DNA of 64,000 nucleotides from Antedon mediterranea (lineage: Eukaryota; Echinodermata; Crinoidea; Comatulida; Antedonidae), in the NCBI RefSeq assembly GCF_964355755.1, contig NC_092680.1, positions 14,981,001-15,045,000 on the forward strand, in the 5' to 3' direction. Positions 55,474-64,000 of the stretch are shown one piece after another. Each line of letters starts with the position of its first letter. Within the stretch, counting starts at the first letter, position 1. The notes beneath the pieces are model-generated. The model was not told where the DNA came from and made no database searches. It saw only the letters and a list, made by a program, of their open reading frames with translations. The position numbers and the translations under genes were made by a program.

Positions 55474-58400
55474 GTAAGAACGCACCTTCTTGAAAAAAAA
55501 ACACCAGTATATTACTATATATAAAATAATGCATAATTGTATACCTAGATGATTTAAGGTTGTGTGTGTATGTTTCTCAAGATACGTATTTTGGCTAGTG
55601 TATGTAGAAATATTCCATTAAAAAAAAACGGTGACAGTTTAAATATGCAATGTCTGTAAGATCCAAACGTATTGATAATATAAACTACTTGGATTAAATC
55701 ATACCAAAGACTATCCTAACTTACTAGTATACAAATAATGAATGTTTATGAGTGCAATGGTACAAATAATGGCACGAGGTGAATGATGAAAGGTTATATC
55801 AACGAGGCAAAGCCGAGTTGATATAACCTTTCATCATTCACCAAGTGCCATTATTTGTACCATTGCACGAATACAAAACATTCATTATTTGTTTTATATA
55901 ACATCTAAATAACAAACAAAAATGTTTCAAAAAGTACTATTTAACGATCGTTGAATAGTGCGTACTATTGCACGCCATGTGACCCACATTCGTCCAATCA
56001 AATGACAGGAATTTATATAGGTTTTATATAATATCTAATATACCACGTTGTACTTGAATGTGACAATTCCAAATTGGGAAAACTGCAAATAGGCTATTTA
56101 TCACAATTACTATGTGTTTTCACACAAAATAAATGGCCTACATGTTTCTGTTGTTTCTATAGGTTTCTTTATGTCTGTCCATGGCCGTGGAACTGCACGG
56201 CTTCTAATAGAAGTATTTGACAGTGGGCCAAAATGCTTGACTTTCTGGTATAATATGTTCGATCAAACCCGTTATGATGACGGTTCCCTTCGTATATATC
56301 AACAAAATGACAGCAACATCTATGATGAGCCAATTTGGAAGGTTACGGGTGATTTTGGAAATGATTGGCGACCTATTGAGTTGGATCTAACAAGTAGTAT
56401 AAACAATAAGGTAATACTAATACGAATTTGTAATGTTTGTAATTAGGTATAATCTCTCTAAATAAACAAGTATAAACAATATACATATATAAATAACAAT
56501 TTAATAAATGATAGTGTTGTCTGTTTGTTCTTCAAGGCTATTATTGAAGCTAAGCAACCCACCGATAGCTCAATATCAATTGATGATATTGTCCTGACAG
56601 ATGGGAGATGTTTGGGAATATGTAAGAAAATTTTGTATAAAATCAGTTTAGCTAAAATATTCGTTTCCATCTAGTAATAGTAGTACTGTATTAGAAAGTG
56701 ACTGTTAAACATGATCGTATTTCAGATTCTGAAAAACCTAACATATCCTGCACCTTTGAATACAACAGCTGTGGATACAAAACAGATCCTACTGTTGATG
56801 TTGAGTGGATACGACAGCAGGCAGAAAAAGGGGCGTATGGAGATGGACCAGATGAAGACCATACACTTGGATTTGACTATGGTACGTCAATATCGACAAC
56901 AAAAATGTTAAAAGAGGATGCATAGAGACAGCATTATCTTACCTTCTTAATTATGTTTACAAATGATTTTTTTTTTAAACATAGGACATTATTTGTGTGT
57001 AGACCCAGATACTACTCCACGCTATACAGGTCAGAGAGCTATAGTTGTATCACCAATTCACAACAAAACTGCAGACGACTACTGTGTGTTTTTTTGGTAC
57101 TACATATTTCGTTCAAGAGGTGAAATGTTTGTGCTTTTACAGCAAAGTAACCAAACAGATATCATGTGGAACTTCCCGGGCGACTCCAATTATCTACCAG
57201 CGTTGTGGCGCGAAGGTAGTTTTCAAATAACAAACACTGATGATACATTTCGATTGATCTTTGAAGCAATTCGTGGGGAATATGCGAGTCAAGGTGCATT
57301 CTGTATTGATGACGTTGACATTTTTAATGGAGTTTGTGGTAAGTTTATTGTTTATAAGTCTAAAAAATTATTTCCAGATCATGCAGTGATAGAATCTCTG
57401 AATTCTTTGATAAACTTAAAATAAATCACAGCGATTTACTAGATATATCTTAACTCACTATCGGAAGTCTTTCATTAATTTGAGTTCATTGAGGTACCGC
57501 TCACCTTCCTAGTTATTTTATTATGCGTGTTTATGTTTCCAGAAATGTAAATGCATAATAGAATAATAATATATACTAGACAATAATGCATAATATAGAA
57601 TATTAAATGAGTTTTAACTGCTTTATTAATGCACCCGATACTCCTACGATATCTAGAGACAAAATAATCTGCAGTTTCTTGTTTCCTGAGTGTAACCTCT
57701 TTCTATATACTATACATTATCAAATAGTATCGGCAATACAGCTGCCTGAAGCATTATCAATAATATAGGTGCTTTTTACTTCTAACAATTACATTTCTGG
57801 GCATCTTTTCATCTAGAGAATATAAATAGCTCCGCAAGTTTATTGTCTCTAGACATACTACCTTTGAGAATCGGATAACTCTTTAATAAAACAATTATAT
57901 AATTATAAGTAGAATGAATTCTCTTATATCTGTTATAGCTCCAACCTAGACATGTGTTCTAGCAACATAAATTATAACCAATGTATAATGTCATATTTGA
58001 TTGAAAACAGAACATACGACACCAACTCCAAAGAAACAATCCGAAGTTCCGTGGCAAGTGAAAAATATAGAAGACGCAGGTTGCACATTTGAGGACAATG
58101 ATTGTGGCTATGGTCCCTATGATGAGAAAGAGACAAGTTGGGGAATAAAACAAGGGTATGACCATACCGTTGGAGAAAATGGTAAGATCAAAGAACTTAT
58201 AACACAAGAATCTCCTGTTAAAAGGTCAAACTGGGCGACGCCATTTCACAGCATGGAGCAGCGCCCCCTCCAAACTAGGAAGTCAATTACTCTACCCCCC
58301 CCCCCCTAGAGTATTAGCGGATCCCCTCTATGATTTTGACTTTCTAATTTGATGCGGGCGCCCTACTCCTCAGTCAATTACTCTATCCCCTCTAGAGCAT

Positions 58401-61400
58401 TAGCAGATCCCCTCTATGATTTTGACTTTCTAATTTGATGCGGGCGCCCTACTCCATGGCTCACAATGGCGCCACCCATAGCTCTATTCTATCCCACAAT
58501 GCCTTTCGAAATTGTTACGCGCTTCGGACGAACAGGAGATTCTTGTGTTATAAGTTCTTTGGTAAGATGCAATCTGTCAGTGACATAACCTTTGGCACAA
58601 TATAAAACATTTGAAAGTATGACGATGAAGAATATTATGAGGATGATGATGATTACAATGATGATGATGATTAAAATGATGATAATTGCGATGATGATGA
58701 AATAATAACGCAGTTGGGATGGTGATCGTTATTATCACATTAATGGTGATCTTCTGTTACTAATGGTGATGATGTTTACACAAACATGAAGGTAACACGT
58801 GTTATATTGTTATGTACCTATATTTTGTTGTATAGGACATTATTTAGGAATAAAGTATGAAAAGTCTGGTTGGGCTTATCGGACGCCATACATTTACAGC
58901 AATAGCGTTTCAAACTGTTTGAAATTCAATTACCGTTGTCTTGGAGATATATGTCCGGAAGGGCCCTTACACATCCACATTATGGATCAGGCCATTGGTG
59001 AAGAAGCGTTATCAGTTGATCCATTTTCGAAAGTGTATACTCGTGGAAACACAGGCGTAAAGCAATGGAAACAAATACAGATAGATTTGCCGCAAACAAA
59101 TGGCAATTTCACCGTGAGTATGATACATCCCGACACACACACACACACACACACAAAAGGAGGACGATTAAAATAAAAAATAATGTCTATATTAGGATTA
59201 TTATAACATAGTCATACTATTAACGGGTTACTTATAATTTTAAACACAAACAAGAAAGAAACGTGACTTTCTCTCTCCATAAATTAAAAGGTAGGCCCTA
59301 TACAGTACAAATCAATAACAGTAGTGTTGAAGAATTGAGAACTTTGATACGATTGTACTAACTAAAGATCCATGTTTCTATTTTCTTACCTCAGCCCCAA
59401 CCATGATGGGACTGAGGTGGTGCAGAAGACCCCTTACTTAACCGCCCTACCATTTAAATCGGCGCGACCTATGTGTATATTTCAGATATGAAAAGTGTGC
59501 TCCAAGCAAAAAATGGTTGTGCCTGCTATATGTCAAAGGTCAAAATTAGTGGTTTATTGACAGTTTTATGATTTTTATTACATTAGAACAAATATAAACA
59601 TATAGGCCTACTTTGCGAGTTATTTGAGACTACAATTATTACTTTCTGACCAGTAGTTGCTGTTAACATAGTTTGCTAAAAGGTGTAGGAAACCCTTTCT
59701 GGCTCCACGACTAATAGTCTTAATTAGATAACTGAAAGTTTAAGCAGACGTTAGAATAGTTATTGTATTTTACAGGTGATTTTCGAATTAGTAGTTGAGA
59801 CAATGTTTAAATTTGGTATTGATGATGTAACGTTCTACAATCAGGAATGTTCTGCAGGTATTTTAGCAAATTCTTATCTTCAAATATCTTGATATTCTGA
59901 ATACTATACCATGAGTAATTATTTTCAAATGATTTCAATCTATCATTATTTAAATGTTTTATTTTTATTATATGGTTTTATAATAATAACCATATTATTT
60001 TCTTAGTAACAACATTACGAAGTCACTTAAAATCAATAAAATATTAGGCATATATAAAAAACGCATTTAGAAAGCTTTACTTTATTTTATTTTAAAGATT
60101 GTGCGTACATCTTTGCTAATGGAATTATTTATTATTTGTATGGTTGTATGTAGTTAAACCTGAACCATTTATATCAACAATTGATTGTGATTTCGAAGCC
60201 GAAAAAATGTGTGGATACAGCCAACCAGGAACCAGAAAGGAGTGGATACGGTTCCAAGGCCCAACACCCTCACTTGGTACTGGGCCAGATAACGATCATA
60301 CTTTAAATACAAGAGAGGGTAAGACAACACATAGTTAGGCATACCGATTATGGCTCTGTAGGCCTCGTGGGGGCTAACTCCTTTGAATGAATGTCTCTCT
60401 ACCACCTGCTTAGTTTGCCGAGTCACAGTAATACCCAACATAGTTGAATTTCCAGCTGGTTTTGAATTTGAAGACAATGCCATTGCTTGGTTCGCAGAAA
60501 TAAATTGGTTAGTACACACGTAAAACACCTAATATGGGAGTAAACTCCTTCTTTGCCACCGCCATTGATTTACATTACTGCCATACAACGCACATAAATT
60601 ATTGTAATGTTACTATTATTATTATTACTAGATGGTTCTCGAATACACATTCATTTCAATATAAAACATGTACGTACCGCAGGACTATAGTACATTGTCG
60701 TTTACAGAAATGAATAATTAGACACGATGATTTATGTAAAATTAGCACCCTAGGAATTAGGCCTTATCTTAAAAATGAGTCCAATTTTTTTATTTGAACT
60801 CATTTAAACAAACCCAATTTATGTTTTGTATATAGCAGTAGAGTTGAGGGATGGGGAAGAAGAGGGGAAGAACAATTTTTAAATATATTCTCTAGCCACT
60901 CAGTAACGAAATATTGTTTTAAATGTTTTATAGGCCTATCAATATACCACTAAACACAGTAAAACATTTACGATTTATAATACTTTTTTAAAACTGTCCC
61001 TGTTATAGTCGATTGAAATAGTACATGTAACGATACACCACTACGACGTTTAGATTTTTCATAATTATTAATACAAACGTTGAGAAGCAGCTGTCAGTAA
61101 TCTACCCACGGTTACAGTAATAAATGTTCTTTGTATATTTTGTTTATCTAACAGTAACAATTTCGATTCAAATGGCGACCAAAAATGGTTAATACGTACT
61201 GTATTTACAATATTGTCAAAGTATTGCAACACTATTATATAAGTTTTATTCTCAAAGGGCCCATAAATTTACCTACTTGTGTTAAACCAAGGGTTCATAA
61301 ATCTACCTACAAACTGACTGGGAGTCTGAGAGATTGTAATGTTCCATTCATTGCAAATCAATACATTTGTATAAACGTATATTAAATCTATCAAAATAGT

Positions 61401-62374
61401 ATTTTTTAAAGAAAATTTGCCTATCTTCAACATTATGATGCTGTACTCGAGCTGTATAACCGGTTTTCAGCCATTAAAAACAGTTATCGTAGGAGGAGAT
61501 AGGAAAATGCGAAGCATCCTCGTATTATTGTATGCGGGTATTTTTCACGATGGACATGCATTAGACAGTGTATACCACGATCGGAAAACACCCCTATTTT
61601 GGGGCAAATCGTTGAACCTAAATTCGTTTTAATTGTCAATAGCTAATTATCTGACTCAATTTAATTAGTAAACAGGGTTACATCAGGTGGTTAAAATCAG
61701 TACCGAAAGTACGAACCAACTTTATATACCATCGAGTAAACGTTCTAGAAATAACGCGCGATTTACCGAATTTAGCCCTTACGTAAATTTATATATAGAT
61801 TATTATTATTATTATATTACTATACTATCTTTTCATCTAAGTGTGCTGTTATCGCGGTTAGAGATTAGGTTTTGTTTAGTTGTAAATCGAGATAATAATA
61901 TTTTTTCAATTCTTCAGCTTGCATTGTATTATATTTTCTGAAGCCTTTATACAATTTTTATATTTTTATAATATAATGTTCTATTCTAAATCATTTAATT
62001 ATATATATACAGTATTAATATAATGCTAATTCACAATTACTTTGTTGTTAAAGTAAAGAAAATATTTTAAATTAATATTTTATTTGGTTAAAGGACACTA
62101 TATATACGTTGAAGCATCGGAACGAGAAAGAGAAGGTGTATTCTTTTATATCAGAACACCAATGTTCAGACATTCCAATGGACCAATGTGCTTTCGGTTT
62201 TGGTATCACATGCAAGGAGAGCACACCGGTGATTTGAGAATTCAAATACAAGGGCAGACTTGGGGGTATTTTAGACGAGAAGATCTATGGAGTGAAAGAT
62301 CTAGTACCTCAGGATGGACACTCGGCACTATTGATCTTGATAACGAGAGAACTATGTACGATGAACACGTGCAG
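55275..62374 (+). CDS. Gene C: MAM-domain membrane protein, 3' end outside the window (10 exons seen)
   Basis: The seen part codes for 673 residues: signal peptide (MTIHIFLLLIISALVSRSS), MAM1, MAM2, MAM3 and the first two thirds of MAM4. Coding exons are 55275-55473, 56163-56410, 56537-56621, 56726-56881, 56985-57338, 58011-58181, 58836-59113, 59776-59857, 60154-60318 and 62094-62374. Each matches the same-numbered exon of gene B in sequence, phase and nearly in length, including the intron loss in MAM2. The remaining domains, helix and tail should lie beyond 64000. It is a tandem duplicate of B with no disabling change in the part seen. Confidence 0.88.
55729..56034. mobile_element. Hairpin MITE composite, copy 2 (gene C intron 1)
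   Basis: Almost identical to 6124-6438, including the perfect inner arms GATGAAAGGTTATATCAAC and the loop GAGGCAAAGCCGA. The high identity points to recent activity of the family. Confidence 0.82.
56163..56410 (+). CDS. Gene C exon 2: middle of MAM1
   Basis: Acceptor TCTATAG, phase 1 in, phase 0 out. It contains GFFMSVHGRGTARLLIE, CLTFWYNMFD and IWKVTGDFGNDWRPIE. Confidence 0.9.
56537..56621 (+). CDS. Gene C exon 3: end of MAM1
   Basis: Phase 0 in, phase 1 out. AIIEAKQPTDSSISIDDIVL ends in GRCLGI. The acceptor is GTTCTTCAAG. Confidence 0.87.
56726..56881 (+). CDS. Gene C exon 4: start of MAM2
   Basis: Phase 1 on both sides. CTFEYNSCGYKTD, VEWIRQQAEKG and DEDHTLGFDYG are the same length (156 nt) as in gene B. 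Confidence 0.9.
56985..57338 (+). CDS. Gene C exon 5: middle and end of MAM2 in one exon
   Basis: GHYLCVDPDTTPRYTG, CVFFWYYIFRSRG and FEAIRGEYASQGAFCIDDVD. It is 354 nt long, exactly as in gene B. The 672-bp intron after it holds nothing I recognise. Confidence 0.92.
58011..58181 (+). CDS. Gene C exon 6: start of MAM3
   Basis: Acceptor GAAAACAG, phase 1 on both sides. The linker TPTPKKQSEVPWQ precedes CTFEDNDCGYGP, ETSWGIKQG and DHTVGENG. The donor is G|GTAAGAT, directly followed by a transposable element. Confidence 0.9.
58189..58561. mobile_element. Inverted-repeat element (hAT-like) inserted at a splice donor
   Basis: The ends 58189-58219 and 58531-58561 are perfect 31-bp inverted repeats starting CAAAGAACTTATAACACAAG. 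GTAAGAT at 58182-58188 is repeated at 58562-58568. The G before each copy also matches, so the duplication is 7 or 8 bp. Inside are two copies of a unit of about 85 bp (58283-58372 and 58373-58458; GATGCGGGCGCCCTACTCC). An 8-bp duplication and CA-starting ends would fit hAT, but there is no coding region to confirm it. Confidence 0.85.
58618..58700. repeat. GATGAT-rich microsatellite (gene C intron 6)
   Basis: Imperfect GATGATGATGA and AATGATGATGA runs can be read directly. No other function is visible. Confidence 0.8.
58836..59113 (+). CDS. Gene C exon 7: middle of MAM3
   Basis: Acceptor TTGTATAG, phase 1 in, phase 0 out at ACC|GTGAGT. GHYLGIKYEKSGWAYRTPYI, CLKFNYRCLGDICPEG and SVDPFSKV. 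A CA microsatellite follows within the intron. Confidence 0.9.
59776..59857 (+). CDS. Gene C exon 8: end of MAM3
   Basis: Phase 0 in, phase 1 out. VIFELVVETMFKFGIDDVTF and QECSA. It is 82 nt long, as in gene B. Confidence 0.88.
60154..60318 (+). CDS. Gene C exon 9: start of MAM4
   Basis: Acceptor GTATGTAG, phase 1 on both sides. It contains CDFEAEKMCGYSQPG, EWIRFQGPT and DNDHTLNTREG. Confidence 0.9.
60628..61640. repeat. Interspersed repeat of about 1 kb, copy 1 (gene C intron 9)
   Basis: It starts AGATGGTTCTCGAATACACA and matches 63040 onward in two long stretches (60628-61060 and 61335-61615), including ATACCACTAAACACAGTAAA and GGAGGAGATAGGAAAATGCG. There is no convincing coding region. 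The ends are not resolved. Confidence 0.75.
62094..62374 (+). CDS. Gene C exon 10: middle of MAM4 (last exon in the window)
   Basis: Acceptor GGTTAAAG, phase 1 in, phase 0 out at CAG|GTATAA. It contains GHYIYVEASERERE, GPMCFRFWYHMQGEHTGDLR and GWTLGTIDL. The next exon should code for the closing FEA...DDI third; none was found up to 64000. Confidence 0.87.
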
Positions 62375-63001
62375 GTATAATTAGCACTCATTTTTATATG
62401 TTGTCACGAACTCTTCTTACGTATGTTTCCGAGCGGTTGAAAATACTTTAGGAACTCCCTTGTGACATAAAAATATAAACACAAAATCCACAAAGTTGTA
62501 AAATAACTAAAAAACAAAGCTTTAATTCTAATCAACTTCAACTTTCAACAATCCAGTAAGCACTTTAAACAACAGCTTCACGATAACTTTTACAATCGAA
62601 TATCCAACCTTCTTCAAAATAAATACTTCAATCCAAAATCCTTCTCTCTCCTTACAATTGTCATACTTCCCCTTATATACAATATGTTCATAACCTTCTA
62701 GATCATTCCTTATACTTCTTATTCTATTACATTACAGTTTCTATTAATATCACTTATGGAATGTTGCTGATTGTTCTTATATTAATTATACATGGTTTCT
62801 TAAATCAAAATATCTTATTCTAGAATGTTCATGTTAAGGAATGGTAATTCATTACAATGTAAATTTGAATTAAGTTATGGATTATAGCCTGTGATTCATA
62901 AAGTTTATGCGATAAATGATATCTAACGGAATGTTAATTGTCGCCATACTAATATTAAAACTAATATTATTAATTTCACTGCTATTGCGTAATTACTAAC
63001 A

Positions 63002-63029
63002 CTAGATGGTACGCTCGCGTACCATCTAG
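63002..63029. repeat. Hairpin: 12-bp arms around CTCG
   Basis: CTAGATGGTACG and CGTACCATCTAG are exact inverted repeats with a four-base loop. It sits just before the second copy of the 1-kb repeat and may be its terminus. Confidence 0.8.
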
Positions 63030-63039
63030 GTCGTGCCCT

Positions 63040-64000
63040 CAGATGGTTCTCGAATACACAGTAATTTCAGCGTTAAAAAACTGGCGATTTCAAATGTACA
63101 ATAATGCAGGACAATAATATATGTCGTTTACAGGAACGATTAAATAGACACTGTGATTTATGTACTCAACTAATATTAGCACACTGGGACTTACTTCCGA
63201 AAGAGAAAGTTGTCACAAAATGAGACCAATTGTTTAAGTCAAATTTAAACAAACTTAATTTGTGTTTTGTATGTAACATTATGGTTGAGAGATGGGGAAG
63301 AGGATGGGTGCAAAGAGGAACAATTTTTAAATATATTCTTTATTTTGTAACGAAATATTAATTAACATGTTTTACAAATAATATACCACTAAACACAGTA
63401 AAACATTGCGATGTAATACTTTGTTGAAACTATCACCGTCGTAGTCTATTGAAATAGTACAGTACATGTAATGATACACTACGACGTATGTTTTTATATA
63501 ATGTTAAACAATTTGTGAAAACCACCTCTATTCGGGGCAAATCATAAATTCGATTTAATCGGTAATAAATATTAAATTACGGCGACTGAAAACGCTAGCT
63601 CATTATCCGTTTAAAAAAAATTATATCCAACCTCTGCAGCACAGATTGAAAAAAAAATGAATCGAATTTCTGTTATGAGTATACAGTACTTTCCTTTACG
63701 ACGCCTGAGGGAATAGACGCTTGTGGAACGACACAGAGATTGGAATGTTCCATTCATCGCAAATCAATACATTTGTATAAACGTATATTAAATCTATCAA
63801 AATAGTATTTTTTTAAGAAAATGGGCCTGTCTTCAACATTATGATACTGTACTCGAGCTGTTCAACCGGTTTTCAGCTATTAAAAACAATTATCGTAGGA
63901 GGAGATAGGAAAATGCGAAGCCTCCTCGCATTTTTGTGGCGGGTATTTTTCAAGATGGACATCCATTAGACAGTGTATACCACAATCGGAAAACACCCCT
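63040..64000. repeat. Interspersed repeat of about 1 kb, copy 2 (cut by the window edge)
   Basis: Direct-orientation copy of 60628-61640, starting AGATGGTTCTCGAATACACA. The last 260 bases (63741-64000) are close to 61335-61615. It flanks exon 10 of gene C on the downstream side. Confidence 0.75.

Noticed and set aside
59395-59470. Minus-strand SINE head like the one at 54620
   Set aside because: Only GGGCGGTTAAGTAAGGGG resembles the head; it is too diverged to claim.

Overview
The window is eukaryotic, animal DNA. It is AT-rich, its genes are split into short coding exons with GT..AG borders, and its introns are full of decayed transposons. I favour an echinoderm. The 5S rRNA-like stretch at 19821-19939 keeps blocks typical of echinoderm 5S, and the palindrome TAGGCCTA is scattered everywhere. 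A crinoid is possible but is a guess, because nothing here fixes the species.

Three plus-strand genes form a tandem family of single-pass cell-surface proteins built from MAM domains (extracellular adhesion modules of about 165 residues with conserved Cys, Trp and DHT motifs). Gene A (2830-20599, 15 coding exons, 960 aa) has a signal peptide, five MAM domains, one membrane helix and a short tail. Gene B (33651-51473, 22 coding exons, 1457 aa) has a signal peptide, eight MAM domains, one helix and a short tail. Gene C (55275 to beyond the right edge; 10 exons and 673 aa seen) is a close, collinear paralogue of the first half of B. I built the exon models by hand. Every junction keeps frame, and each model gives one uninterrupted reading frame. 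A MAM domain is normally coded by three exons with phases 1-1, 1-0 and 0-1. Comparing A and B shows that B carries two tandem copies of an eight-exon, three-MAM block that A has once.

Layout: 1-1000 holds the 3' part of a broken LINE with a YVDD motif. 2830-20599 is gene A, with MITEs, a tRNA-bearing repeat, a SINE and a 5S-derived sequence in its introns. 21600-32000 is a decayed L1/Tx1-like LINE cut in two by a 7.2-kb DNA transposon (23501-30699) with CACAG termini, a 2-bp target duplication and very large inverted subterminal repeat arrays. 32715-33040 is a MITE. 33651-51473 is gene B. Its intron 6 holds a three-layer nest: a MITE-like repeat split by an RTE-type LINE (minus strand), itself split by a 936-bp Mutator-like element with a perfect 9-bp target duplication. 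51474-55274 is intergenic, with a second copy of the 32.7-kb MITE and SINE fragments. 55275 onward is gene C. Its intron 6 begins with a 373-bp element with perfect 31-bp inverted repeats whose target duplication copies the splice donor.

The MAM proteins most likely act as adhesion or recognition receptors at the cell surface. That role comes from the domain family; no ligand can be read from the sequence.
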